From positions 868,001-932,000 of the forward strand of contig NC_089394.1 of NCBI RefSeq assembly GCF_003171515.1: 64,000 bases of DNA, read 5' to 3'. The stretch is from Pyrenophora tritici-repentis (Eukaryota > Ascomycota > Dothideomycetes > Pleosporales > Pleosporaceae). The notes beneath the pieces are model-generated. The model was given only the letters and a program-made list of their open reading frames with translations, was not told the DNA's origin and made no database searches. The position numbers and the translations under genes were made by a program. Shown here piece by piece: positions 1 through 10,292 of the stretch. The first letter of the stretch is position 1. Each line of letters starts with the position of its first letter.

Positions 1-128
1 AGGACGAGTATCGGATGAATGTGGGTATAAAGACGCGCCGTTTCGTTCTTGAGGGGCTCAATTGGTGGTGCCGTGGACGGCTGGAGCTTCGACGTCGCGT
101 TTGCGTTGATGACGGTTGTGCTGGCCAT
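1..128 (-). CDS. 5' end of a gene running off the left edge, possibly GPI11/PIG-F-like
   Basis: An ATG at 128 opens a frame with no stop up to the window edge (42 codons). The readable N-terminus is polar and then reaches the segment LKNETARLYTHIHPILV, where a hydrophobic stretch seems to begin. That layout (short polar leader, THIHP-like motif just before the first membrane segment) reminds me of fungal GPI11/PIG-F proteins of GPI-anchor ethanolamine-phosphate transfer in the ER. This is recall from a short fragment and is tentative. It lies in tandem with, and downstream of, translin on the same strand with about 380 bases between. The remainder of the gene is outside the window. Confidence 0.45.
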   Translation of the reverse strand, partial: MASTTVINANATSKLQPSTAPPIEPLKNETARLYTHIHPILV

Positions 129-506
129 GGCTGCGATGAGAACGTGACGAATAGGTGCGGTGAGAGGCTGAAAAAGTTAAGGGGACACCAATTGGCGATA
201 GGCTCTAGGCGGAAGCGTATAAAGGAGCGTAAATGGCGCCTGGCCTGGTGTCGCTGTCGTGGATGCTGCTAACGTCGCCGAACGGTAAGTTTCGAGTTGT
301 TGTCCGTGCTCCGCTGATTGGACCGACAACCCACTCGTCGAGCACACATATGGTCGTGAGAGATGCATATGACTTGGCCATTGTTGGAGCAGACTTTAGA
401 CCTCTACGGAAACGGAATTTTCTTGTGGCACGTTATTTCATTCATTTCTTACAGCCCGGACCTGTTGGACTAGACTATTCGCAAGAACGTGTCCTTGATG
501 ATCTAC

Positions 507-1529
507 CTACTGCTTCTGATCGCCCTTTTTCGGTACCAAGTTCCTGAGTGACAGGTCGTAGACTACGTCCTCCACATCCTTGACCCTGTACTTCAGCCCA
601 TCGCTACGGCGGCGCAAGCTGTCGTTCTTGAGGTTAAGCATCTGAAAGCCCGCGTGCAAGTCCTTAACGAATTGATTGATGAGAAGTGGACGCTCGTAAT
701 CACCCAGAGTGACGGCGTTACGTGCGAGGCGGGTCTGTCTTTGTTAGTCTGAATACAGAGAAAGTTCATGGGTGACGTACTAGCTCTTCGACGAGTGTGA
801 TGAGGGACTGGAGGTACTCTTCGAGGGAGAGATGGAACTCGTCACGGTCTTTGAGATTGACTGGAACTGTTTCCTTGTCAGCTACATATTGCTCTTTTGA
901 GATTGTAAGCATACTCTTGAAAATCTCGCCAAGCTCCTCGATGGTCAAAAGTCGTCCGCATTGAACATCACCACCCTCGTACTTGTAACCGCCGAGCCAG
1001 CCCCAGAAGAGCGCACTCTCACACTGTAGTACTGTCAGTATCGTGGAGAGAAAGCTGTTGGAGTGGAGGTCATACAGCGCCCTGCATCTGCCGACTCCAC
1101 ATGTTGTTGAACTTGTAGTATGGCATCTTCGACGCAGCTTGCGACAGCTTGGACACTGTATCAACAACATTGTCAACGGGCTCTTGAGCAGCTTTGAGGA
1201 CCTCAGCCACTATGCGATGATTAGGCGTGTGGTCTAGAGGCGCGAGAAGTTACTGACAGTCAGCGACGGGTGTAGAATGGGCTCTTGAAAGCACGAAAGA
1301 GACATTGCGGTCTATAACAGTTAGTTCAGTACTAGAGCTTTCTTTGAAGCGCTTACTGTGCTTCTCAAGCGCCTGGATGATGTCTCGCAGCTCCTGTCGC
1401 GTGGTCAGTACGCTGTCACGTGCAGCTGGTTTACCTGCCACTCACATCCTTGACCGCTGTGTCCTCATCAATGCGCGCCTGCAGGTCCTGGAAGATGGCC
1501 TGGTTGACCATGCCTGACTGTGACGCCAT
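507..1529 (-). CDS. TSN: Translin, DNA/RNA-binding protein (7 exons, 241 aa)
   Basis: Joining 1446-1529, 1357-1393, 1258-1311, 1076-1209, 915-1023, 781-860 and 507-734 (read on the minus strand) gives one frame of 242 codons including stop. Introns are 45-54 nt with GTGAGT, GTAAGC, GTCAGT, GTATGA, GTATGC and GTACGT donors, AG acceptors and CTGAC/CTAAC-like branch sites. The product starts MASQSGMVNQAIFQDLQ and shows translin landmarks: YYKFNNMW, FWGWLGGY, LSLEEYLQSLITLVEEL, RLARNAVTLGDYERP and the C-terminal block LNLKNDSLRRRSDGLKY followed by VEDVVYDLSLRN. Length fits translin (about 225-245 aa). Known family role: octameric single-stranded nucleic-acid binder, partner of TRAX in the C3PO nuclease. 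No TRAX gene is seen here. The gene appears intact, although its exons are so short that no single open frame reveals it. Confidence 0.9.
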
Positions 1530-2517
1530 TTTGACGACGAGCCTTGGTATGGGGAGAATGTTGTAGAAAGTGTTGAGATTGATTGTGGCAGAAGACGAGG
1601 TGCTCGCCACTAACATAGCAAACACGCGAAAATCGGCTCCTCTCATCTGCAACTACGCGTCGCTCATGGTACAATTGAATCACTTCGACACGCTACAACT
1701 GGCGTTCATACACTCATCATGAGTTTCTACGCCCATTCTGGGTCTATTGTTATCACGGCAACCTCACACATGTACATTGTTCGCACAGCAGTGGCACTAC
1801 TTGCCAGCGACAACGTGAGTGAAACCTGTTATTCCGAATACTATAGGCATATCTGGGGCCTACAATATATGTGCATGTCAAGAATTCCATGTTTCAGGTA
1901 GTTGCGTCAGTCGCATGGGGCAGATAGTGATAGAAATTCCGTACAGTGAGCGAGGGATTGTCGAGTCCACGCAGTGGGTGATTGCTGCGCGTCCGCTTTG
2001 AGCGTAGCGCAATGCCAAGCCCCAAGGCCGCCGCGAACCACTATATCACTTAACGCCAACCACCTCCATTCCCCCTCTCTACCACACTACCCCCGCCCTG
2101 GTTTCCCCCCCCCCCCCCACAACTTTTACCTTCCTTTGCACCCCTCCATCTCCCATACTCAACACCTACGCACGTGATTCTCGTTCGTGGTCAACCACTA
2201 AACCGCTCTATTTGCCTGCCTGGCGTCTTGCCTCAGTACGCTATCCTTTCAAGGCCTTTGACACAGTGGGTCGGCGCGTCTACGCGTTCCGATTTGCGCA
2301 TCTTCGGGGCGATACTCTAGCAAGTCACAGGCAGTGTAAAGAAGGCGGGCTTAGTGACCCATCACGTGGCGAGGGTTGTTGCTGCTGCGACAGAGTCAGG
2401 GCTGCTCTTTGCGACCGACGCGAAAGCCCGGGTGGGTGGGTTTCCTTTGCCGTTGTATATCGCCTGCTTCGTTGCAAAGGGGCATTATTTGTTAAGTACA
2501 CTTACTGTAGAAAGAAC
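1530..2517. other. Non-coding stretch; likely divergent promoter region
   Basis: No convincing gene. The stretch 2060-2180 is strongly pyrimidine-rich, with a run of C near 2107-2118. It is followed by a CACGTG-containing leader typical of fungal promoters. It probably holds the promoters of translin (minus strand) and of the gene that starts at 4402 (plus strand), now split from its promoter by the transposon at 2520-4392. Confidence 0.4.
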
Positions 2518-2519
2518 TA

Positions 2520-4392
2520 ACGTACCTCACGGGCGAGTGGGCCACATGGGCGAGTGGGCCACTCCGCTAAGACCCCACCAAAACATACTGTTACCTACAG
2601 TACTTTCACAATGAGCCAACAACAAAACAATCTACCAGCTTTAAAAGAGGCTCGATTACAGCTTGCTCTCAAGGCTATCGAACGCGACGCGACGCTGTCG
2701 CAGAGACGCGCTGCAGCTATCTACAACGTATCTCGAGTAACTCTTGGGCGCCGACGCGCTGGAATACCTCTTCGGAGCGATTGTACGCCTAACTCAATGA
2801 ACCTCCTTAAGACAGAGGAGGATGTAATTGTCCAGCATATCCTTGACCTCGACGCGCGAGGATTTCCGCCCCGACTTGCTGCTGTGCAGGATATGGCTAA
2901 TTCTTTGTTGGCTGAGCGCCACCGCGACCCTGTTGGTCAGAACTGGGCTGCAACCTTCGTCAAACGTCGCCCTGAGCTTAAGGTCAAATTCAATCGCAAG
3001 TATGACTACAAGCGAGCCCTCTGTGAGGATCCTGAGGTTATACAAGGCTGGTTCCGACTTGTGGAGAACACAAAGGCCAAGTACGGTATCCTTGATGAGG
3101 ACACCCACAACTTTGACGAGTCTGGCTTCATGATGGGCATGATATCAACTGGAGCAGTAGTCACAGGCTCTGAGCGTCGAGGACGACCAAAGAGCGTTCA
3201 GCAGGGCAATCGCGAGTGGGCTACAGTGATCCAGGGTATCAACGCGACTGGGTGGGCAATCCCACCTTTTATCATCTTCAAAGGCAAGAACCACCTCTCT
3301 GCCTGGTACAAGGAAGATAACCTACCTCGCGACTGGGTTATTGCAGTCTCTGAGAACGGCTGGACAACAAACAAGCTTGGTCTAGAGTGGTTAAAGCACT
3401 TTGACGCTCACACAAAGAAGAGGACTGTAGGAAACTATCGTCTGCTTATTATCGACGGCCACGAGAGCCACGACTCGCTCGATTTCCAGCAGTACTGCAA
3501 GGATCACAACATTATTACTCTCTGCATGCCTCCTCACTCGTCGCACCTACTACAGCCTCTTGATGTGGGGTGTTTCTCGCCTTTGAAGACAGCGTATGGC
3601 CGCCAAGCCGAGGATCTAATGCGCAACAAGATCACCCATATCACTAAACTAGAGTTCCTACCGTGCTTTAAAGGCGCTTTTGACGCTGCGATTACAAAGG
3701 CCAATATACAAGGAAGCTTTCGAGGCGCTGGCTTAGTCCCATTTAATCCAGAGGCTGTGATATCGACGCTTGACGTGCGGCTGCGCACTCCACTGCTACC
3801 TACCGTCGAGGACGGTCCCTGGCAGTCGCAAACTCCAAGCAATACCCTAGAACTTGGGTCGCAATCAAAGCTGATTCAAGAGAGGATTCGAAGACATGTA
3901 GATAGCTCACCTACGTATATGGTTGAGGCGATCAAAAGCCTGTCAAAAGGTGCAGAGATGATAGCGCATTCTCTGGTGTTAATGACCAAGCGCAACGCTG
4001 AGCTCCAAGCCGCCAACGAGGCCTCAAGTAAGCGTAGATCATATAAAAGGAAGCGCTTACAGCAGCAAGGGACCTTAACAATTGATGAGGGCGTGCGACT
4101 GACGACTCTTAAGGAGTTTGGGGCATGTAGTGATAGGAAGAAGGCGAAGAAGAGAGTGCGCGTTGAGGCAGGCGAGCCTAGCCAACGACGCTGTGGACGC
4201 TGCGGCGAGGCAGGACATAATATGCGCACATGTAGGCAAGAAGCAGCGATAGATTCTGAGTAGAATAGCCTATTACGATTTCTATTTACTATCTTTGACG
4301 GTGCTATATAGTCGTGTACAGTCGTGGTTTTAATGGGGTCTTAGCGCAGGTGGCCCACTCGCCCGTGTGGCCCACTCGCCCGTTAGGTACGT
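2520..4392 (+). mobile_element. Pogo/Fot1-type DNA transposon, apparently complete (1873 bp)
   Basis: Terminal inverted repeats of roughly 55-58 bp start ACGTACCTMACGGGCGAGTG at 2520 and end in the complement at 4392. Each TIR carries the subrepeat GGGCGAGTGGGCCAC twice. TA dinucleotides flank both ends (2518-2519 and 4393-4394), the target duplication expected for this superfamily. One uninterrupted transposase gene fills the interior. Size, TIR length and single gene agree with Fot1-like elements such as Molly of Parastagonospora; membership of that exact family is inferred. The few TIR mismatches and the open gene suggest a fairly young copy little touched by RIP. Confidence 0.92.
2611..4263 (+). 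CDS. Pogo/Fot1 transposase (DDE_1) with C-terminal zinc knuckle, 550 aa
   Basis: The start chosen is MSQQQNNLPALKEAR at 2611; an in-frame ATG at 2554 lies next to the terminal repeat and is less likely. Order of domains: psq-type helix-turn-helix (about residues 10-55, ATLSQRRAAAIYNVSRVTLG), CENP-B-type HTH (about 65-135), then the DDE_1 catalytic core. Candidate catalytic acids are seen in NFDESGF, LLIIDGHESH and LLQPLDVGCF, the D-D-D pattern of pogo enzymes. The tail is basic and ends with CGRCGEAGHNMRTC, a CCHC zinc knuckle. Reaction known for the family: cut-and-paste transposition into TA sites. No stops or frameshifts, so possibly active. Confidence 0.93.
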   Translation: MSQQQNNLPALKEARLQLALKAIERDATLSQRRAAAIYNVSRVTLGRRRAGIPLRSDCTPNSMNLLKTEEDVIVQHILDLDARGFPPRLAAVQDMANSLLAERHRDPVGQNWAATFVKRRPELKVKFNRKYDYKRALCEDPEVIQGWFRLVENTKAKYGILDEDTHNFDESGFMMGMISTGAVVTGSERRGRPKSVQQGNREWATVIQGINATGWAIPPFIIFKGKNHLSAWYKEDNLPRDWVIAVSENGWTTNKLGLEWLKHFDAHTKKRTVGNYRLLIIDGHESHDSLDFQQYCKDHNIITLCMPPHSSHLLQPLDVGCFSPLKTAYGRQAEDLMRNKITHITKLEFLPCFKGAFDAAITKANIQGSFRGAGLVPFNPEAVISTLDVRLRTPLLPTVEDGPWQSQTPSNTLELGSQSKLIQERIRRHVDSSPTYMVEAIKSLSKGAEMIAHSLVLMTKRNAELQAANEASSKRRSYKRKRLQQQGTLTIDEGVRLTTLKEFGACSDRKKAKKRVRVEAGEPSQRRCGRCGEAGHNMRTCRQEAAIDSE

Positions 4393-4401
4393 TAATGAAA
4401 A

Positions 4402-5878
4402 ATGGTACATAACCTCGTTCGCAACGAAGGCGTCCCCGCCTTGGCATACTCGGTGAATGATGCGTCTGCACTATGGCCATGTTTTCTCAAGATACTGTAT
4501 TCAGACACCCAGTTTGTCGTGTCTTTAGAATACTCTATTTCAATCCATGGCATTCACGAGAAGCAGCCCTTCACCCTCCGCTATGAAGGTGACAATCTTA
4601 TGCTAGGCAAGACGTCACTTAGGGACATTGCTATTCCTCTCCCGGAAGGATCATTGGACGTGATCGCACGGCAGGGGCAACCTCAGCTCCGAACGCTCTT
4701 GCTGTCGCTGAAAGCACCCTGTTCTGTGTGGTTCCCTCACAGTCTTGTCAATGAAGTGTACAGCCGCCACACTAGCATTGCCGAGTTCTTAACACTGGCT
4801 AGGGCAACAGAAGTACGCATCTTGTTCGACATCAAGTGGCTTGGGAAGAGCAACCTCGCCCGGCTGCAGAGCGTTGTCGAGGGTTCTCGGCAACCCACTG
4901 GGGTTCCGGCTATCCCCCAATTCGCCTGTTTGTATCAGCAAGTCGACTGGTCTGTTATCGACTCTATCCAGGATGCCAAGTCTCGAGCCTGTCTTTCCAC
5001 TGAAGACGAGGCTGTACCTTCTATTGAAGACGCGCTACTTGACGCCCCGCCTTCATACGCGCATGTGTCGGGCAAGCGTTCGAGGAAGGGTAAGTCTGTT
5101 AATCGCACAGCGCTAACATATTGCTAACGCACATACCCTAGCTCGCAGTAGCTCGACACCAGACTCCCCTCCACCGAAGCGCCTCCTTCAAGATCCTACA
5201 TGCGCGCCCTCGCCACTAGAACGCGCCAATTCCACGGCTTCGTCCACTGCTACTGTGCAAGTAGACCTTTTCCAAGACATCGTCACATCCGCCATCGAGA
5301 AGGTGCTCCCAGATCTGCTGCGCGCACAGCTTCCCAGCATCCTCCAAGACATCCTTCCAGGAATGCTTACTGGCCCCTCCCCGTCGTCGTCACCAACACC
5401 ACGTTCCACCCAGATCGCGAACACACTCACGCAGCACCATCGAACCACAAGCCACAAGCCCACACCTGCGGCAGTCGTTAGAGCTGTTCTTAGCACCTAT
5501 ACCAAGACCCATCTCCAAGAACTCTTCACTGACGCCGTCGAGGAAGCTTCTGAGCTTCACAACTCTGCGCGCAATGAGTTCGAAGATGACCTCGTTGATA
5601 TCAGGCTTGAGATCGCCACGCTCAAAGAGGACCACATCGCGGCCTTCAACGAGGAGTGCAATGAGAAGTTGGCGGAGCTCAAAGAGCACCTAGCAGAGGA
5701 TAAAGAGGAGACAGAAGTGGCAGCGAAGGCATATACCGACGACATAGTCCTTAAAACTTGGGACAGGTTGAATATGGTGGAGAAAGGCGCGTGTTGTAGG
5801 TGCAAGTGCCTTGATAATACCAAGAACAAGCAGGGCAAGTTGGGACAAGGCCGAAGGGCCATGTCTCTTCCGCTTTGA
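4402..5878 (+). CDS. Hypothetical protein with C-terminal coiled coil (2 exons, 474 aa)
   Basis: Exon 1 is 4402-5089 and exon 2 is 5142-5878. The 52-nt intron has donor GTAAGT, branch GCTAAC and acceptor CCCTAG, and the frame is kept. I do not recognise the family. The N-terminal 200 residues look globular (FVVSLEYSISIHG, LRYEGDNLMLG). The middle is Ser/Pro-rich and low complexity (STPDSPPPKR, SPSSSPTPRS). The C-terminal third is charged and helical (EFEDDLVDIRLEIATLKEDH, NEKLAELKEHLAEDKEE), a probable coiled coil. A TGA lies in frame two codons upstream (4396-4398), so 4402 is the first usable start. A pogo element ends nine bases before this start, so the gene may have lost its normal promoter or leader. 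Non-repeat fungal gene of unknown role. Confidence 0.7.
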
Positions 5879-6537
5879 CGGAAGAACGAGAGAGGATTAC
5901 GATTGGTGATTGAATTGTAAGTACAGTGACTTGCCGGTGGATGATTTATGATTTGAGATGCGTTTGATGTACAAGTAGCAATGTGGACCGTTATACCCCA
6001 TGGTTAAACCTATCTCTCGTCTCGACCGCGCGTTAGGCAGTAAATCCCAATAAGGATCCCGTATGCTTCGGTCAGCAAACTGTGTGATTGTGCGCGATGG
6101 GCCGCTCCGAAGGACGTGATATAGACGGTTGGAAGGATACGATACGAAGAATAGCGAACGCTGACCACAACCACGTGTATCCTTCTGAAAGTGTATACGG
6201 TGCTGTGAGCGTGAGGTCGTGGCATCGCTTTAGTCGTCTAGACGGATCGTTGAGTTGCCTGTACCACAGTTTAGCATAGTCGATATCATACTCGAGCACA
6301 TAATGTAAGGCTTCCTCCTTGTCGTTTTATGGACAAGATGATCGCACCAATCTGGTTTTTGTGAGCTCTCAAGATTGGCAGTTCAGGGTGCATGTGTGCA
6401 GTTTGAAAATAATCATTTGGTTGAATCCGATAGATCGAAGCAAAGCAATTCGATCCTCATATTGTATGACTATGCTAAATACATGAATAAAGGTATATAC
6501 AATATCTCGCTAAGAGAAACTGCGCATGCCCAATATA
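5879..6537. other. Intergenic, no gene seen
   Basis: Only short overlapping open frames without codon or splice support. Between two convergent genes (plus-strand gene ending 5878, minus-strand gene ending 6538), so it mainly holds their 3' regions. Confidence 0.4.
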
Positions 6538-7646
6538 TTAATCTGATCCCTCCCCTTCCATGACCGAAGAGGGACAGATTCGTGTGGGTGGGGTTTTTTT
6601 GCCCAAGCCACTACGAGGGCACAGGTCTTCTGCCTGCTCTCCCTTTACGTAGCAGTGATCATAGATGCCTAGCAGACATACTGTTAGTCCCCAATGCGAA
6701 CAAAATGTACAGGAGCAATAATAATAGCACGCCGTCGCAGAACAAAAGGAGGAATGGCTTACCCTCTGGTCCACATGGATTCTTGGAGACTGCTCCTTCC
6801 TTGCATACGTCGGATTTGAGAATTGGTACACTGATCTCCATTTCCGACTTCTCCGTTTTGGAACAGATCGTTTTACCGTCAGTGCCCATGGTTTCAATCT
6901 AACGATGCATAGGAGCGTTAGAAGATTGGATTCCTCATACAGCGTAGGCTTGAAAACTTACCCATCCAGTACCATAGATCTTACCGATTCTCGGTGTGAA
7001 ATAGGCAAAACAGGGGAAGTCGTTCCCATCGCTACATAGGGCTGTATAACCAACAGTCGTAGCCTCGCTGTCAATTGATTGTCAGTGTTTAGTGACGCAC
7101 ACATTTGCCCTCTTGCGCAAGAACTTACCCCCAGCTATAAGCAAAGCCGACACGAATGCCAAACTTGTCCAAGATGGACGGCCCAAATTTCAGGTCTGGC
7201 CCAAGGTTGACATTGATTGACCACGTATAGGACACCGTTCTCGAATTTGTCACGCTGCCTGGTGGACAAATGGGTTGCGAGATGGCTTGCGGTTTGCCGA
7301 GGTGCTGAGACCAGTTTTTGAGCTCCCAGCGGTATTCCTTTTTGAAGGTATCCGGGTTGCTAAGAATCGTGCAGCATGGGTCATTGGCACATGGATTGCC
7401 AATCCTCTTGACAAGGTCCGACTCAGACTCGGAGCGTGCAGAGACAGGTTTCTTAGCAGGAACGGAAAATGAGTAGATTGTCCCGTCGCCTTTCCCGCTG
7501 CGTTCGATTGTAGAGCCTTTGAGGAGGTCTTCGATGGGGACCTTGACGGTTTTTGATTGGGCCCGAGAGTTGAGAAAAGAGGGGTGGGCAGAGGTGAAGT
7601 CAGAAAAGATGCTCAAGAGCACGATGGCGGTAGTAAACGAGCGCAT
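6538..7646 (-). CDS. Secreted cysteine-rich protein with propeptide, effector candidate (4 exons, 296 aa)
   Basis: Exons 7129-7646, 6962-7067, 6763-6898 and 6538-6668 join in frame through introns of 61, 63 and 94 nt, all with GTAAGT/GTAAGC donors and AG acceptors (891 nt in total). The product begins MRSFTTAIVLLSIFSDFTSA, a clear signal peptide. A pro-region of about 70 residues ends in a dibasic VKR, a Kex2-like site, just before GNPCANDPCC. The predicted mature part contains 12 cysteines in all, an even number that would allow six disulfides. A WSINVNLGP...FAYSWGEAT segment suggests a beta-rich fold. No family recognised. Secretion, processing site and cysteine content make a host-interacting or antimicrobial role possible, but that is inference. 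TE-rich surroundings fit the same idea. Stop is TAA at 6538-6540. Confidence 0.8.
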
Positions 7647-7759
7647 CACTGCGTTGACTAATAGATTTGGAAGTTGTTGTTTGGAAGAACTAGAGTCTTA
7701 TGAGCTTATTATCGCTACTAATAGAGTGCTCTGCTACTTTATATATTGTCTTGTCCGGT

Positions 7760-7822
7760 ACGTCAAGTTGCTGACCTCGCACGTCAATCTGCTGATCTCG
7801 CACGTCAAGCTGCGTACCTCGC
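7760..7822. repeat. Three 21-bp tandem repeats upstream of the secreted-protein gene
   Basis: Units start at 7760, 7781 and 7802 and read ACGTCAAGTTGCTGACCTCG-like with a few substitutions. They sit 114-176 bases upstream of the start codon at 7646, in the promoter position of the minus-strand gene. They could be a cluster of transcription-factor sites (each unit has an ACGTCA core, like CRE/bZIP sites) or simple slippage. Confidence 0.75.
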
Positions 7823-9739
7823 TATCGTTTCTCTATCCTATGGAACTGTATGACGTTAATTTGAAGCGGGGATATGGCATCCAACGCTCGGCGTTTCTGA
7901 CCACCACCACTGGCTTAGACTCTCTATACCACGTGTATACCACATGCTGTAACTAAAACAATTATTCGCAGGAATATCTCGTATTGATGGGTCTAGAATT
8001 AGTACGATGAGGATACATACCTTCTCCAACATAAAACTCATAAGTCATGTAATATCACGGCAACCTATACCGTATACACGTGCTAGAGGTACCACATGAA
8101 CGTTGCAACTAGTCACAATATCCCATGATAAGTGATCGGCAATACACTAGGATGCGCTGAGATTGAATGTCACTGGAGTCAAACAAGAAGCATCAAGCTC
8201 ACCTCTAAGATGACCCGCAGCTAACATGCGTTCTGATCGCGCTTCTGATTGACTGTTGTCAGCTCGGAAACGGTAGTAATCCGGATGTTTGACGTTGATT
8301 AGACCACGGATACTGTTGACCCACATACATGCATCTTTCGGACTCAGATCGTTTTTTTTGCTGGTGAGCACTACGTACTCAAGGACGTACAGCGGTATTT
8401 ATAGCTGGTCTTTCTCGTTCTTACTGCCGAGGCTGACCTGCAAAGTGAGCGTGGGAGGTTTGACAGTTGGTGTTGCTCTGCTTGTCTTCTCAATGAGTAT
8501 TTGTCCTACAATTGATGAGCATGCACAAAATGATGTTGGAAAATTTGTCCATGTGGGAGATGCGCAAGGCACTCAGATCTCGAATGAATGACCAATCGGC
8601 AGCATCAGGCTCGGCGATACTGCCAACGGCGCAAAACCCAATTGGCTACCATCGACCCGTTGGCCGCAAATGTGCATAGACCAAATCGTAGCAATCCACC
8701 CAGATATGTTGGGGGGGGGGGCCGGGTACCAGCCTATCGTGGTATTTGCAGTGGCAGACAAGGACAAGGGTAGGCACCAGGGCGTTCCGGACATCATGAC
8801 TTGGAAAGCAATTACATCGCAAAATCGAGTCTATCTCCACCAACAGCAGCAATGCAAGCCAATCAACTTATCCACGGGGTCAGAAGACTAGATAGACAGG
8901 CGATGCCACCAACAGTACTACTATCTACCGTCTTGTTTTAAGCGCGCAAGCTGTGAAGCTTAAGCATTACGACTCTCTACGTCGCCACCTCCCTTACCAT
9001 GGCTAGCAAACTGCGCACAATGAAAACTTAACTTTAATTTTCTAATTACCGCATGTATGCCCTGTATCAAAAATTATGAGCAATGGGCGTGCTTAACCTG
9101 CAGTCAGAGAACGGTGTGAGAGCCGATCAATCTCACAGGCCGACAGCAAGTAAGAAAAGAATTTGACCGAGCCCTTCTGCAACGTCGTAGATTGAGGACC
9201 ATTATCCCGAATTTCGTCGCAGAATTGGTAGACAAACAAATGATACTTGTGCACCTGGGTACAAAGGCTAGATGCCAAACGCGCCGACCAAGGAATCAAA
9301 CACGCCACCCAGGTGCATGTTGCGCTGGCGCGGCTTGAAGCGCACACGCATGTCAGTTGAGGGAGTGACTTGCCAACATGCTGTCACGATACATTCTCGC
9401 TCAAGCATGTAGCAATGTATCAAGGCACCAAGGTAGCCAAACCTAGATGGCATGAAATACTTGCCAGAGTGGGTAGGCGTGTCTGTCGAGTACAGTGGCC
9501 TTTGTACTGATATGTCGAGTATTTCATAACACCCGGGTGGCTGGCTAGGCAGCAGTGGGCTGGCGAGAAGCGGCGTCTGACAACTATAGCGGGCTTTGTA
9601 CATGAGTATGTCAAGTACCTTATGACTTTCCGGATGGCAGACATCAGTCTTTGCGATTCTGTGCTGACGATGAAGGCAGTGGGTAGCATCCTTCCTCAAG
9701 CAACTAGACAAGCTAGAAGTCTCAATGAAAAATGAGTCG
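7823..9739. other. Long intergenic stretch without a recognisable gene
   Basis: Many short frames on both strands, none with plausible composition or splice structure. A run of G at about 8709-8719 is the only conspicuous feature. Possibly old, decayed repeat material. Confidence 0.35.
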
Positions 9740-9919
9740 CGTCGCCCTGAGATGGTGCAATACAGGGGACACTGTGTCCTAGGGTATGAGCAAGCCCAGT
9801 GACCCTCGAACCGTTGTCAAAAATTGGAGTAATCGAAAAACCTCCGTGGAGGAATTTAAGCGATTAAACTTAAAAGAACAGATACTACACTTGATCTAAG
9901 CCAAAAGGCAAAGAGAGCT
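9740..9919 (-). ncRNA. U2: U2 spliceosomal snRNA
   Basis: Read on the minus strand from about 9919, the sequence has the U2 signature TTTGCCTTTTGGCTTAGATC followed by AAGTGTAGTATCTGTTCTT. GTAGTA is the branch-point pairing segment. Then come a CCTCCACGGAGG hairpin (stem IIb), a Sm-like site AATTTTTG, and a final hairpin CCCTGTATTGCACC...CAGGG matching stem-loop IV (plus strand 9745-9767). Total about 180 nt, normal for a fungal U2. It acts in the nucleus as the core of U2 snRNP, pairing with intron branch sites, which fits the CTAAC/CTGAC branch sites in the genes here. The exact ends are estimates. Confidence 0.93.
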
Positions 9920-9952
9920 AAAGAAGGAAGAGGAGGGACGGGGCGCGATGAG

Positions 9953-9961
9953 ATTATATAT
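9953..9961 (-). promoter_or_regulatory. TATA-like box of the U2 gene
   Basis: On the minus strand AATATATAA lies about 34-42 bases upstream of the estimated U2 5' end, the position of a TATA element. Spacing supports the chosen 5' end but the site is untested. Confidence 0.5.
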
Positions 9962-10292
9962 TCGCAATCGGCTTGGCACGCTAAGACCACACGTGATGAC
10001 GCTAGAGAGCGCACGGCTGCTGCCACCGGCAGCACTCCGGTACCAGCGGCGAAACTCCGGGAGTACTACGGCAGTCGGACGGTTGAGCCGTGGAACATCA
10101 TCGTTGTGGGATAGAATGGCGCTTGTGCTTGTGCTGCAGAAACTATCGTGCGATCGAGTTTACTCTATCCCCACAGGGCTGTATGTATATCAGGCCTGCG
10201 TATAGCATAAACGAGCGTATTGTGTTACTCCTGGCTTATGCAAGAGAAGCTTGTTACAACTACAAATGTACGCATTAGACCAATGGTGCAGG

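Noticed and set aside
7856..8900. Several small open frames (60-100 aa) that could be genes
   Set aside because: No plausible starts, splice signals, motifs or signal peptides; overlapping frames on both strands look equally good.
9093..9711. Two overlapping minus-strand open frames of 147 and 89 codons
   Set aside because: No recognisable motif, no support from splice sites, and the neighbouring sequence is non-coding; likely chance.
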